NCBI GenBank assembly: GCA_028456385.1
Contig: JALNQF010000003.1
Location: forward strand, 310,001 to 374,000
Origin: Ophiosphaerella korrae
Lineage: Eukaryota; Ascomycota; Dothideomycetes; Pleosporales; Phaeosphaeriaceae
Direction of reading: 5' to 3'
Length of the DNA stretch: 64,000 bases
Under the pieces are notes generated by a model, which was not told where the DNA came from, ran no database searches, and was given only the letters and a program-made list of their open reading frames with translations. Of the stretch, positions 1 through 12,000 are shown piece by piece. The position numbers and the translations under genes were made by a program. Position 1 is the first letter of the stretch. Every line of letters begins with the position of its first letter.

Positions 1-1191
1 AATGGGACAACAGCAGTGGACAGAGACATGGCGCTTAGACTGGCGCAACCGCCCGAAAACGTAGACAAGACGCTGTGGTTGTACGAGCTCTGCCGGTTCC
101 TTACCCAGAAGGCCAACTCCATCATTGTCGCCCTCTTCTCTGACAGTCCGCCTTGTTCTTCGACCACCTGTCCAGAGATGCGTGCATCAGAATGGCAATA
201 TCTATGCGCCGTACATGACCCGCCCAAGTCGTGTTGTGCTATCGACTACTGCTGCCATACGCTGGACTGGGCTGCGAACACGCTCACTTCACCCAAGCAC
301 TTTCCGTCACGATTGGCGCTAGGCACCGACCAGTCGACACAGCACCTACAAGTGCGCTCGTTGACCAATATCTTCAGACGCGTGTACCGTATCTTTGCAC
401 ATGCTTGGTTCCAGCATCGGGATATGTTCTGGAAAGTAGAGGGACGTACCGGGCTGTATGTTTTCTTCAAGACTGTTTGCGATTTCTACGGTCTTATCCC
501 AGAAGACAATTACACCATTCCCCCTGAGGCTGAAGGGATTGAACCAACTGCTGGAACATCGATCCCACCGGTGATTCTGAAACGAGAGCCACCAGTGCCT
601 GGGCTAGATTCAGACAATCCTTCTATCATTGAGGGTGTCTCGGACCATGCTCTATCAACAGCTACCACTAAGCGACACCGGCACTCACCCTCTGTTGGCG
701 CAACGGCTGTATCGACGGTCGTGGAGGAGAATGAAGAAGAGGAAGAGAGTTCTAAAGACCAGCTTCGCCCTATCACTCAGATCTTTGAGTCCCTGACCGA
801 AGAAGCAGATTCAACACCGTCGGAAGAGCCAGCGCACACAGCTGACGCAGGTGAAGCTACCGAAAAGCCGGCACTTGTGCCAGCAGCCGGCACAGCTGAA
901 GAGGGGCCGGAAAAGCAAGGTGCTGCTGAGGCAGATGCAGCGCCTCACGTCGATGAAAAGAAAAGTGAGGTCGATACATATGTTCCTCGGAGCACAGCTG
1001 ACGCAGAGATTACGGATGTCAAGATATCGGATGCGGAGCCAGCAGATGACTCGTCGGAAAGTAAAGACATTTCCAAAACAGAAGAGGCGTCTACCAGCGC
1101 CGCGGAAGTAAAGGACAAAGTGGATTCCAAGGCTCCATCCACAGCGGAAGGGAACGACGCGGCAGCCGGGGAGAAGAAGTCTAGAGAATAA
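1..1191 (+). CDS. mob3: MOB3/phocein-family kinase activator, 5' end outside window
   Basis: Mob1/phocein domain protein, most like MOB4/phocein (MOB-3 of Sordaria and Neurospora), a component of the STRIPAK phosphatase-kinase complex that acts in signalling, hyphal fusion and development. The reading frame is open from base 1, and the first in-frame ATG (28) falls inside conserved sequence (about 30 residues before the first zinc cysteine), so the true start lies upstream of the window. The zinc site is visible as C-x4-C (CSSTTC) and H-x4-H (HAWFQH). Other family signatures are CAIDYCCHTLDWA and the aromatic stretch YGLIPEDNY. After the domain (which ends near base 530) comes a long acidic, Ala/Glu/Ser-rich tail of about 215 residues with no recognisable fold. 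No intron is needed in the visible part. The family is near certain. The MOB3 rather than MOB1/MOB2 assignment rests on the sequence around the cysteine pair and is likely. Confidence 0.9.
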   Translation, partial: NGTTAVDRDMALRLAQPPENVDKTLWLYELCRFLTQKANSIIVALFSDSPPCSSTTCPEMRASEWQYLCAVHDPPKSCCAIDYCCHTLDWAANTLTSPKHFPSRLALGTDQSTQHLQVRSLTNIFRRVYRIFAHAWFQHRDMFWKVEGRTGLYVFFKTVCDFYGLIPEDNYTIPPEAEGIEPTAGTSIPPVILKREPPVPGLDSDNPSIIEGVSDHALSTATTKRHRHSPSVGATAVSTVVEENEEEEESSKDQLRPITQIFESLTEEADSTPSEEPAHTADAGEATEKPALVPAAGTAEEGPEKQGAAEADAAPHVDEKKSEVDTYVPRSTADAEITDVKISDAEPADDSSESKDISKTEEASTSAAEVKDKVDSKAPSTAEGNDAAAGEKKSRE

Positions 1192-3391
1192 ATCCTATCC
1201 AGTCGGCGTTTGGCGCTGGGGGTGAATCTATCAGGATGCATGGGGTAGCGCAACTGCAGCACCTAGTTCTTTACGAGATATCAACCTTAGCGAAGGCGGT
1301 CCTTCTTGGGGTTGCTTGTTTCATACGAATGATCAAACGGGTAAAATGGAGCATGCGAGAAGCGATTTGCGGTGACACAGGCGCCCCTGTTCATGCGGCT
1401 CTAAGAAGCTGCGATCCTGCACCACGTTGTTTGTGTTACCCAAAGATATAGACATCAGTGGTAAGTGGCTCTTGAGGGAAGGGACATGTTAGTATTTTCA
1501 CCCGGTTGGGCATGGCACTGCGGATACGAGGGAGGGCCTTGCTGCAGAGCAATTACCACATATGTACCTACTTTACATGTCGACACAGGCGCAATAGCAC
1601 ACTTGATATTGCGGGACGGAGAGGACGGGTTGTAAGAACGGGACGCAAAAAAAAAAAAGATAAAAAAAAAGCAAAGCTGGTATTATCCATCATGCAATGG
1701 CATGTCAAGTGGCGTTCAGCGTCATCAGCAAGACATGTATCAACAGGTGCTGGATTTACGCATGCGCTCAGGGCCGTTATCATGTTTGGAGATTTGATGT
1801 GTATTCCAATTGAGCAACACAAGCTGCATCCCATGTTGCCATTGCAAGAAGCAAGGCCCTGTAACGGGAATGCAAAAGCGCGATTGGTGTTGTCAAGGGT
1901 CACGCTCCCAGGAGGTTCCCAGCCACGAACCCGAGAGCAGGGCGTGTGTGTGGCAGCCGTAGCCCAAGAGGCGTTGTGGGGTGGCAGACGGCACAATTGG
2001 AGTGGCGAGGCACGGGCGAAAAGCACGGGCGGCAAGCTAATTAGAAAATGGCAATAGCGCAGTCGGACTATCGGCTCGGGAAATGGAAGCCACTCGCAGG
2101 GAGGCGTTTGCGCGACGCGTTTGTGTTTATCCGTGGGCAGATGAAACGCAGCGGGGGCCAGAAACAGCACGAGGACGGGCAGGACGGCGAGGGTGAGGGT
2201 GAGGGCGAGGGCGAGGGCGAGGGCAAGGATATGTTTCCGAGGATGCAAATGGGGCGCGAGCGGAGAAGTTTGGGACATGCCTGGGTGGTGCAGATAAAGT
2301 CATGCGAGCCATGTCGCCATGATGCAGCCCTGTGCATGACAGGCACACACGTTGATATCGGGCGGCGCTGGCTGGCCATAGGGAGGCCTGGGCTGGGCAG
2401 TTCGCGTGTCGTGTTTACGAGACAAGGTGAGGGTGGGGGACCCCCACGCGCAGGGCTCTCCGCAGTGCCCTTAGCCTCCTGGCGTGGTCGAAGGCGCTGT
2501 TGCATGGTTGCTGGCTACAACAAGCAACAAGCAACAAGCAAGGCGGCCGTAGTCTCCCGGCGCCGGGCGAGGGCGTGTTTGAGCCGTAGGCATAGCTGAC
2601 GTTGGCCACGGTGGAGTTGTGTTGCTACCCCTCACCTCCAGGACCACGAGGGGCTGCCCGGCCTGCTCCTCACTTTATCCACCCACAGGCACGCTCGACC
2701 GCTATTGACGGCGCGGCTACTGCGGGCCTCGCGCAAAGTCAAACGCCCCAAAAGGCCGTGTGTGTGACTCGGGGCCGCGACCAGGACCCCGGCTCCTGCG
2801 GCCGCTTACCTGCCTCGCGACGGCACGGCTCCCATAATAGTCGGCCAGGCAGTGGGTAGACATAGCCAGCGGCAAGGTTGGCAGTAGTCATCTGCGATCG
2901 CCTTTGCTCCCACTCGAATCTCTGCTTCCCCACGCCCACGCTTCAGCTCTGTCGCCAGGACCCTCTTCCGCACCCACTCAGTGACAAGCCCACACGAGGC
3001 GAGGCGAGACCCCAGCTGCATGTCATCGGTCCGGGGTTTGGCGTCGACAACCACCCGCCTACCACGCACGCCGACGACGCCAGATGAGTACAAGTGGGCA
3101 ACCCTCTCCTCCGGCCTGCTGAGCGCACGCCTGTACACACTGACTATTCCATTGCCAACGACTGTACTCTTCCGTGATGCAGCACTGAAGCACTGAGAGC
3201 CCCGACGCGCGCGAGCCACGCCCCGCCACCGCCAGCTACACAGACTCGACATCCATCCCAGCCAGACCAGCCAAGCCATCCGTTCCTACCTACCCCAGGC
3301 ACGCGCACTGTCTGGCACGCCCCACCCACGCGCTCGACTCTGCTACCACTACCACTACCACTACCACCACGTGACCACGCCGGCCCCGGCC
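1192..3391. other. Gene-free 2.2 kb upstream of the zinc-finger regulator
   Basis: Several open frames cross this stretch on both strands, but none resembles a protein family and they overlap one another, so I treat it as non-coding. It holds an A-rich tract near 1647-1670, a GAGGGT/GAGGGC hexamer repeat at 2189-2224 and an increasingly C-rich stretch (3200-3390) that runs into the ATG at 3392. It probably contains the MOB3 terminator and a long promoter or 5' leader of the next gene. Confidence 0.5.
2189..2224. repeat. Hexanucleotide microsatellite (GAGGGY)6
   Basis: Six consecutive copies of GAGGGT or GAGGGC, read directly. The tract lies in the gene-free leader before the zinc-finger regulator. 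Such G-run arrays can form G-quadruplexes, which is inference only. Confidence 0.9.
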
Positions 3392-6300
3392 ATGACGGCG
3401 CAACTCCTCTCGATGCATGCAGCGCACGCCTCGGACCTGGCCAAGATCCAGACACAGTTCCCCGACAAGATGGAGACCACGGGCGGCTCCACCGAGCCGC
3501 CAACGCCCGCCTCGCCAGACAGCGGCGAGGGCCGAGGGCGACGCCGCGACCGCAGCGACGAGGACGACGGCGACGGCGACGGCGACGACGCCCCCGGGTC
3601 CAGCAGGAAGCGGCGGCGCAGCAGAAAGGGCCTCGACAAGAAGTTCGAGTGCCCGCACGAGAGCTGCGGCAAGAGCTACTCGCGCGCCGAGCACCTGTAC
3701 CGCCACCAGCTCAACCACAACCCCAAGCAGATCTACCACTGCGACTTCCCCGACTGCCACCGCTCCTTTGTGCGCCAGGACCTGTGTGCCCGCCACAAGG
3801 AGCGCCACACGGCCCGCGGCTCGCAATTGCTGCGCAAGGACACGTTCAACATGCACAACCTTAACCCCATCGTCACCGCTGCCCTCGGCGGCAAGAACAC
3901 GCCCCCCACCAAGCCCATGGCCGGCAAGAGCCAGACACCACACGGCCTGCAGTCGCCGGCCTCGCAAGCCCCCACCCTCGCCGGCCACATGTCGCCGCCC
4001 ACGTACCAGTCGCCGGCCTCGACCATCAGCAGGAACGACTCGATGCAGCGCTCCGCCAGCGACGATGCCTACCGGAGCGGCGCTGAGGCCAAGCCCTACG
4101 AGATGCAGTCCCAGCCCACGGTGAATTTTGCGCCCCCACCCCGGCCCAGCACTCTGACCAACTACAGTGGGGTGCGCACGCCTCTCCACAACTCCCCACA
4201 TGTGGGCAATGGCAACTTCACGCGCCCTGATCTGCGCGCGCAGACCTCCAACCTCTCCTCCTACGGCTCCAGCTCACCGTACAACTCCGCCGTCACGCCC
4301 TCGCAGTCCTCGTACCCGCCCTCGGCCGCCTCGACTACATATCAGAACAATTCTGCAAGTGGGTTCCAGTCACAGCAAAGCTTTCCTCCTTTCTCGTCCT
4401 TACCTCCGCCAGAATATCCGTCGCACTCAGGCACCCCTGTGTCACGAGAGCAGGAGAACCAGTACTACAACAGCACCTCGGGCCAGACGCCCATGAACGG
4501 TGTCGAGTCTACCGCCCAGCTAGACAGTCGCATGAACGGTGTCTCCGAGGCCATCATGGACCAAACACCATCTTATGCCATCCCCATGTTTGGCGGCGAG
4601 GGGTACAGCCGCTCTCCCTTTGCCATGGCCGACGACTTCGCTGCGTGGCTCTTCAACGACAACCAATTCGGTCCCGGCGGCCAGTCGCCGATGGGCTATC
4701 AAGGTGGAGCGAATCCAGGTGCCTCGTCTCAGATTGGACTGCAGGCACCCTACTTCAACTACGACCCCGCTGTAGCAGGCTATCTGAACAACCCCGTGCC
4801 GCCCGCCCATCCTATGGCGGTTCACAGCATCCTAGACACCACATTACCAGAATCTGCACTCTCCGAAGAGAAGCGAAAGGACCTCCTCGATCTCATTGTT
4901 GTTCGCTTCAACGAAACAGATCACGCCCCTGTCAAGAAGCAGAAAGAAGACATTCTTGAGGGCAACAAGGATGAAGACCACCACGTTCTTAGCTTGCACA
5001 TGATGCAAACATACATCAGCTCCTACTGGGTACATTTTCACCCGCAGCTGCCTATCCTCCACAAACCGACATTCAACGCAAGCACGTGCCCAGATCTTCT
5101 CCTTTTATCTATCATGTGTCTAGGCGCATCGTGTTTGGAGAAGAACTACGGCCACGAGGTGACACAGGCCTGCTCAGCACTGTCGTCTTTCCTGGCGTGG
5201 CACCTTAGATGGGAATTGTTTATGGATGCCGACTTCCGGCCGCCAGCAAAACTGTGGATCTTCCAAGGCCTGCTCCTACTCGAGGTTTTTGAAAAGATGT
5301 ATTCCACACGCCCATTACACGAACGTGCCCATATTCATCACGCCACTACCTTGACTTTGATGCGGCGAGGCAGCTCGTTGATTGGAAGGTCAGCAATGGA
5401 TTCCCCACCCAGCATCAAGGATGGAAAGAGCAATTCAAATGGTGGAGCAACACCCGACGAATGGTGGAACCACTGGATCACCAACGAAGCGACGCGGCGA
5501 GCCGCATTTGCCGCGTTCGTCATGGATAGCATACATGCAACTATGTTCGGCCATAGCGCGGTCATGGTCGCCCACGAGATGCGTCTTCCGCTGCCTTGCG
5601 ATGAGGCGTTGTGGTCCGCCACAAGCAGCTCAGAAGTAGGCCGAGTCGAATCAAGCCTACATGCAAATGGCGTGAAGCAACTAAGCTTCCTCGACGGCCT
5701 CAAGAAAACGTTGAATGGGCAGAGCGTACGGACAAACTCGTTTGGTCGGACCATTCTAATGGCTGGCTTGCTTAGCGTGTCTTGGCACATGAATCAGCGA
5801 GACCTCCAAGTCAGCTCACTTGGTGTCACGCAAGCTCTCGGTGGACGGGACAAATGGCGGGGGTCATTGACACGAGCCTTTGACTTTTGGAAGCAGGATT
5901 TCGACAGCTCGCTCGCTCGACCAAACGAGCTTTCCGCGCCGAATGCGTACACATACTCGAATGGATTGGATAGCGAGAATGTCTTTGAGGCCAGAACTGT
6001 GCTGCATCATCTGGCACACATGGCAATGCATGTTGATATAGTCGATTGCCAGATCTATGCTGGTGCCGGACGATTGCTCGGCCGCTCGATCACCCCACAG
6101 GATTACAACGGCGCCCAACGCCGCATGAAGGATGTCTGGGCACCGACTGCACGCGCACGGGATGCCACGTTCTACGCCCTGCAATTCCTTTCCAATGTTA
6201 TGGTCACAGGTGACCATTCTCTCAACCCCAAGACCTCCCCGTCCTCTGGCTTCTCCTACTCCGCGCGAGACGATTTTCTTCTAAATAGACCCTGGGTGTT

Positions 6301-6601
6301 ATACTTTGCCACGCTCATTGTCTGGTCGTACGGCTATGCACTCGACGGTCCCGTCAAAAAGCCCTATTCCCTTCCCAGTCACGAAGACAGAGTCAAAGAC
6401 ATGGTGGGTTATCTGACGCGCGTTGGCGGCGTAAGGGCACCAGATGACCTAGCCAAAATTCCGGACCGAAACGCCTGTTTAGGGCTACTCATTACCATGC
6501 GCGACATGTTCAAGAAGACAAGATGGGAGTTATTACACGAGGCAAGCAATTTGCTAACCAAGTGTATTGAAATGCTTTTCCCCAGTGGAGGTACTCTATA
6601 G
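3392..6601 (+). CDS. C2H2 zinc-finger transcription factor with fungal-specific domain
   Basis: Nuclear transcription regulator of 1069 residues in one exon. The open frame begins at a GTG (3371), but the first in-frame ATG is at 3392 and is chosen as start. Two tandem C2H2 fingers are visible: C87, C92, H105, H109 and C117, C122, H135, H139. They follow an acidic Asp/Gly stretch and a basic, NLS-like run (SSRKRRRSRKGLDKK). A Ser/Pro/Gln-rich linker fills roughly residues 150-470. From about 490 onward there is a fungal-specific transcription factor domain (Fungal_trans), with the typical segment HFHPQLPILHKPTF near 550. The combination resembles the yeast RSF2/TDA9 and fission-yeast Klf1 group, which respond to carbon source and quiescence, but the targets of this copy cannot be read from sequence. 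It converges with the AA9 gene downstream. Family is near certain, ortholog identity is not. Confidence 0.9.
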   Translation: MTAQLLSMHAAHASDLAKIQTQFPDKMETTGGSTEPPTPASPDSGEGRGRRRDRSDEDDGDGDGDDAPGSSRKRRRSRKGLDKKFECPHESCGKSYSRAEHLYRHQLNHNPKQIYHCDFPDCHRSFVRQDLCARHKERHTARGSQLLRKDTFNMHNLNPIVTAALGGKNTPPTKPMAGKSQTPHGLQSPASQAPTLAGHMSPPTYQSPASTISRNDSMQRSASDDAYRSGAEAKPYEMQSQPTVNFAPPPRPSTLTNYSGVRTPLHNSPHVGNGNFTRPDLRAQTSNLSSYGSSSPYNSAVTPSQSSYPPSAASTTYQNNSASGFQSQQSFPPFSSLPPPEYPSHSGTPVSREQENQYYNSTSGQTPMNGVESTAQLDSRMNGVSEAIMDQTPSYAIPMFGGEGYSRSPFAMADDFAAWLFNDNQFGPGGQSPMGYQGGANPGASSQIGLQAPYFNYDPAVAGYLNNPVPPAHPMAVHSILDTTLPESALSEEKRKDLLDLIVVRFNETDHAPVKKQKEDILEGNKDEDHHVLSLHMMQTYISSYWVHFHPQLPILHKPTFNASTCPDLLLLSIMCLGASCLEKNYGHEVTQACSALSSFLAWHLRWELFMDADFRPPAKLWIFQGLLLLEVFEKMYSTRPLHERAHIHHATTLTLMRRGSSLIGRSAMDSPPSIKDGKSNSNGGATPDEWWNHWITNEATRRAAFAAFVMDSIHATMFGHSAVMVAHEMRLPLPCDEALWSATSSSEVGRVESSLHANGVKQLSFLDGLKKTLNGQSVRTNSFGRTILMAGLLSVSWHMNQRDLQVSSLGVTQALGGRDKWRGSLTRAFDFWKQDFDSSLARPNELSAPNAYTYSNGLDSENVFEARTVLHHLAHMAMHVDIVDCQIYAGAGRLLGRSITPQDYNGAQRRMKDVWAPTARARDATFYALQFLSNVMVTGDHSLNPKTSPSSGFSYSARDDFLLNRPWVLYFATLIVWSYGYALDGPVKKPYSLPSHEDRVKDMVGYLTRVGGVRAPDDLAKIPDRNACLGLLITMRDMFKKTRWELLHEASNLLTKCIEMLFPSGGTL

Positions 6602-7099
6602 AACCGACCTGGACACCCTCCCACTTGAAAACTGCCAAGCCCTTTTCTCATTTTTGCTCTTATTTTTGGCATGGAATCTCAGATTGGCGAAGCGTGCAAC
6701 CGAACTGTTATTTTTTTATTTTTTTATTTTTTTTTTGTTAGTCCCAAGACAATGTTGTTACGAGATTCATGGCATCTCCCTCTTTTTGTCTTTTCCTCTG
6801 AGCGTTGGGGGTCTGAGGGCAAGTATTAAGCCTCGGCTTGACTAATTTCTGTACATCTTCGCATCCATCTGGGCGGGATGCTGAGTTGCTTTATACCCAG
6901 GGTGTTTGATGTTGGTGCTGATGTTGGGTGACTAGTTACGGATCCGACTTGGAAGTTGCAAGATCGAAGGGCTAGAGTATGCATTTGCTGGAGACTGCTC
7001 AAGTCTATGTGTTGTGTACGTTTGTATCAGACCTGCTATCAACACTAATTACTTCTTACTCAACATGTCAACATCCCTTTTCATTTTCACCGCCGTCAC
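6602..7099. other. Convergent 3' intergenic region
   Basis: Shared downstream region of the zinc-finger regulator (+) and the AA9 gene (-). It holds a long T-rich tract around 6708-6737 and no convincing frame. It probably carries both polyadenylation regions. Confidence 0.6.
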
Positions 7100-8227
7100 T
7101 CATCCCTTCCACAACTCCGGCTTCGGCTCGACAAAGTCCCTAATGTCATACGTTTCGTTCCCGACATCCGCGTAGAAATACAACTCCTTCTGCCCAAACG
7201 TATACACGCCCGGAATTTCCACCAGAGGTCCCGGCACCCCTTCTTCACCCCCATTCACAATCCTTACCTGCGCACAATTCACGTAAAACTGTGCCCCTTG
7301 CCTACTCCACCGTCAGCCCTCCCCCAAACAAAAAAAAATTGAGCACACTCACAGCGCTCCCACTGGCAACGGATAAATATGCTCAAACCGCAACAAATAC
7401 TCGCCCCCGGGCGTCCGTGCCGGAATCTCAAACCGCCACTACACAAATTCAATCAGTCCTACGTCAGTACTAATCATGTGCATGAGGGTGCTTTACGCAC
7501 GCTGCGTGCCTGGTACGTGCCCCACTGGTGCTTCCATACCATGTCGTCATCCGGCACAACGCTCTGCGCCGTGCGCCCCACCACGGCTGCGATCTTGAAC
7601 CACGGGCCTGACCCCGCGTACGTGGATAGTGGGCCAGAGGAGCGCGAGAGCCACGCGGTCGCGGGGCCCGGGTGGTACATGTTTGGGTAGCGCTGTGCGG
7701 CGATTTGGTTAGTACCTATGTCTCGGGGGTGATGACACGGCGCAGGGTAAGGGGGGAAAGGGGGAGACGTACGTCCCATGGCATCACCGGCGCGTTTGCA
7801 ATCGGCAGGCCCACGCTCGTGTTTACCGCAAAGCCCACCGTGTCGCCAGCATTTATTACGGCGATTTTGGGCGCGGCGGACGGCGCGTTGCCGCAGCGGA
7901 GGGAGAGGGAGGATGGGTCTGTGAGCGGCTGGATGTAGTCGTAGTCTGTTGGGGTGGAGGAGGATGAAGGGTATGGGGATATTTTGCTAGGGGGGAGGTT
8001 TGTTTAGGTGAAGCCAGGGTGTGAGGGGAGGGTGTGGGCGTGGGCATACCGGATGTATTCCCAGGGCTCGCTCCAGGTGTTGTTTATGAGGAGGCGGTCG
8101 AAGAAGTCTGGGGTGTGAGTCGGGATGGGGAGGGGAGGGGATGGGAGGCGTATGACGTACAGTGGGCGGTGGCGAAGGGGAGGGTGGATGCGAAGAGGAG
8201 GGGGAGGAGAATGGATGGGTGTTTCAT
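7100..8227 (-). CDS. AA9 lytic polysaccharide monooxygenase (formerly GH61), six exons
   Basis: Secreted copper enzyme that oxidatively cleaves cellulose or related glycans. Proposed exons (minus strand, 5' to 3'): 8227-8161, 8107-8050, 7986-7773, 7692-7501, 7438-7353, 7301-7100, giving 272 residues with all phases consistent and GT...AG introns. The signal peptide (residues 1-21) ends FATA, so cleavage exposes His22 as the N-terminal ligand of the histidine brace. The second brace histidine is His120 in MYHPGPATAW. The copper-site motif H-x-Q-x-Y is seen as His197 (FEHIYPL), Gln210 and axial Tyr212 (GAQFYVNCAQ). There is no carbohydrate-binding module. It shares an upstream region with HRQ1 on the other strand, probably coincidentally. 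Family is near certain. Exon 4's donor (GTGCGT at 7500) is the least certain junction. Confidence 0.88.
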
Positions 8228-9018
8228 TGTGGCGTGTAATTTGGGTGGTTGGAAAATGTGGATATGGTCGAGTTTGTTAGTCCTTCCGTGGGCCTTATGT
8301 ATACCTTGCGTTCTCGCTCGTATTTTAAACAGCGGGATTTTGAACAATTCACGAAAGCGCTTACGCAATGGCAATAAAGGGGCATACGAGAATGTGTTTT
8401 CCCCATTGTCTCTAATACAGGCATTTTTGCGTTGCGTGGATACTGGAGAGAGTGGATTTGGACACGCGTTGAGTGCGGCGATGTAACATTGGAAATACCG
8501 CGATATCGAAAGCTAAAAGTAGATATACCTTGTTTGAATGGTTCAGAATATTTTCTTGCAATTTATATATATTTCAGCGCTGCAGTGGCAGTCCAGAAGC
8601 TGAATACGAGGGAGGGTAAGCTATATAAGTTGTGTATTCCGATTGGTTGGAAACAGACCTAAGCACTAGTTGATATAGTTCGTATAAATAAGGTGGCTTG
8701 ATAGATGATAAACTTGTTCAAGCTTTCATGAGACATTTGCTTGTGTAGCTTGGGGACATGCCGTTGTTGGAAGTGGTGTCCTGTGCACGTGACCACGTAA
8801 TAGCGCGCCACTCGCGTGGTGGCGCGTCCTCCGAATTACCACACCTATAGAGAATACAGGGCGCAGTCATACTCGTCTTGGTGCTATACATTGAAGTTCA
8901 CGGGTATTTATGACTGAGTTGTCTTTGGAAAAAGTAGCTCTCGCAAGTCATTACGTCATCGATCTTCGTCGCTGTTGACGCCCCTTGTCCGCGTATTGAC
9001 CACGACAATGACTGAACG
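8228..9018. other. Divergent promoter region, AA9 / HRQ1
   Basis: Both flanking genes start outwards from here. I saw no convincing coding frame. AT-rich stretches lie around 8530-8720, and a GC-rich palindromic-looking patch (ACTCGCGTGGTGGCGCG) is near 8811. Confidence 0.55.
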
Positions 9019-12000
9019 ATGCCCCGGTTGAAAGCAGCGACGGTCTCGGATCAGACAGTACGAAAACGCAAGCGGAAGACGTGCGATGATCATGCCGATC
9101 GACCGAGCACACCCGCCGAAACACATAACGAGGCGACGACTACGGTGAACGAGGTCACTACGAGTACAACAGTGCCCACGAAGATCCATGATGGAGGCAA
9201 GAAACCACGACGAGCCCCTAAAGAAACTGACGCCAAGAAGCCAGCACTTGTGCGACGCACATCGTCTACGGTCGTTGAGACGACAATACCATGGCCAGAA
9301 CACTTCACCAAGCTTGGTCAAGTGTATCGCGCATTAACCCTGGTCTATACCTTCTGCTGCACACGCAAGCATCTTGCAACAACTTTCGACAACCTCAAAG
9401 CTACTGTCGAAGGGCACATAAAGCGCGACCTTGTTGTTGAAGATGTGGCGCAGATAACAGCCTTGCTGCCGAAAGCTATCAACTTCGCATACGTAGATGA
9501 AGCGATGCTACAGATCAATCTCATGGGGCAAGAAGATCATATACAGGGTCGGCGAGCGCAAGATTTTGTCATAACCATGCCAGAACTGGACAAAGGGGAG
9601 CACAAGGAAGTGCTGCTGTTTGAGTTTGTGGACGGCGATTTGAAGCGTCAGGTGCAGCATGCAAAAACGGGTGAACCAACCAAAGTCACACAGAAGTTGC
9701 GCAACGAAGAGTTAAAGATGCCGGTATTTAGTCAGAAGCAGATGATGAACCTGATTGAGAAGAGGAACGTCAAGTTCACCTCGGCAGTCAATGCTTTCTT
9801 GAATCAATGTGCTGCAGATCAGGCCGATGCGGTTGAGAAGATCAAAGATATCTCGCAATCTTTCGTACCAGTGACGACGGAAAGCAGGGCTTCGACACCT
9901 GGCCTGGATCGGGCCCTTATCCCTAGCACCATACCCAAGGAGCGCAAGAGTATTCCAGAAATAGTCAACGAGATTAAAACACTAGAGTGGTATACTGGTC
10001 AAATCGTTCCGGATGGTCACCGTGTATTCGACCCCCAACCACCCATATATGGCGATTTGAAGTTCCAACTTTCGCAAAATATGGTGAATGCACTATACAA
10101 CACGAAGAATATCACACAGTTGTATGCCCACCAAGCAGAGGCAATAAACAATTTGCATGACGGGCATAACGTTATTGTATCGACTTCGACCAGCTCCGGC
10201 AAATCTCTAATCTACCAAATACCAGTCTTGCATCAACTGGAACAGGATCCAGAAACTAGAGCTATGTACATATTCCCAACAAAAGCACTAGCACAGGATC
10301 AACGGAAGAGTATGAAGGAGCTTCTTCGGTTCATGGATGGCTTGGAAGAAGTCGTTGTCGAAACATTCGACGGCGACACCCCTATGGCAGATCGAAACCT
10401 CATTCGAGACGAAGCGCGCATAATTTTCACGAATCCTGATATGCTCCATATCACTATTCTACCACAAGAAGACGCATGGCGGGCATTCTTACAGAATCTG
10501 CGCTATGTTGTAGTCGACGAGTTGCACGTTTACAACGGCCTATTTGGCGCACACATGGCCTTCATCATGAGGCGCTTGCGACGGATATGCGCGGCGGTGG
10601 GAAACCGCCACGTAAAGTTCATTTCGTGCTCTGCCACTGTTGCCAATCCCGAGGAACATATGAAAGCCATATTTGGCGTCGATGAAGTGGAATTGACTGA
10701 TTTTGACGGGTCGCCATCTGGGCGTAAAGAGTTCTTGTGCTGGAATACGCCTTTCAAGGACCCGGGGGATCCGACATCTGGACGAGGAGATTGTTTGGCT
10801 GAGACGGCGAAGCTCTTTTGCCAGCTTATGCTGAGGGGTGTCAGGGCTATTGCTTTCTGTCGAGTGAGAAAGCAGTGTGAGGCTCTTTTGTCTGCCGTCA
10901 AGACGGAACTAACGAACCTTGAAAGGACGGAAGTTCTGGCGCGAGTGATGTCGTACCGGGGTGGTTATACACCTCAGGATCGACGCCGGATCGAACGTGA
11001 AATGTTTGATGGCAAACTCGTTGGTATCGTTTGTACGAGTGCGTTGGAACTGGGAGTCGACATTGGTACCCTGGATGCAGTTCTAACTGTAGGCTTTCCG
11101 TACACAATTGCCAATCTCCGTCAACAAAGTGGAAGAGCTGGTCGAAGAAATAAGGACTCTCTGTCAGTTCTTGTTGGCGACTGCTTCCCAACTGACCAAT
11201 ATTACATGTCTAACCCGAATGAGATATTCACAAAGCCAAATTGTGCATTGCAGGTTGATCTTGAGAACATGCTGGTGGTCGAAGGCCATATTCAATGTGC
11301 AGCTTTTGAAATACCCATCAACATCGACACGGATGTGGATTACTTCGGTTCGCTTCTTATCAAAGTCGCTCAAGAGCGTATGCGTAAAGATAAACAAGGT
11401 TTCTATCACGTCAACGAGCGATTTCTGCCCCAACCATCGCGCTTCGTCGCCATCCGGGACACTGAGGAAGACCATTTCGCCATCATAGACATCACAAATG
11501 GCAAGAACACTGTCCTTGAAGAGCTCGAGGCTTCCCGCGCTTTCTTTACGCTCTACGACGGTGGCATATTCTTGCACCAGGGCAATACGTACCTGGTTAA
11601 GGAATTCAGTCAAGAACGTATGATAGCCAAGGTCGAGTATGTAAAAGTAGACTGGACAACCCAACAACGCGACTACACCGACATCGACCCCGTAGAAACA
11701 GAAGCCATCAGACGAATCCCCGGCTCCTCATGCCGTGCCTTCTACGGCCCCATCAAAGTCAAGCAGGTTGTATACGGCTTCTTCAAAGTCGACAAGAAAC
11801 GCCGCATCCTCGACGCCGTCCAAGTCGACAACCCGCCCATCATCATATTCTCAAAAGGCATGTGGATCGACATCCCTAAGACCGCAATGGACATACTCAA
11901 AAGCCGGCGCCTCAATATCGCCGCGGGCATCCACGCCGCCGAACACGCCATCCTCAGCTTGATGCCCAACTTTGTCATCAGCATGCCCGGCGACGTTCGC

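Noticed and set aside
1506..2278. Long frames on both strands (183 aa plus, 236 aa minus)
   Set aside because: Mutually overlapping, no family resemblance, biased composition and located in a leader region.
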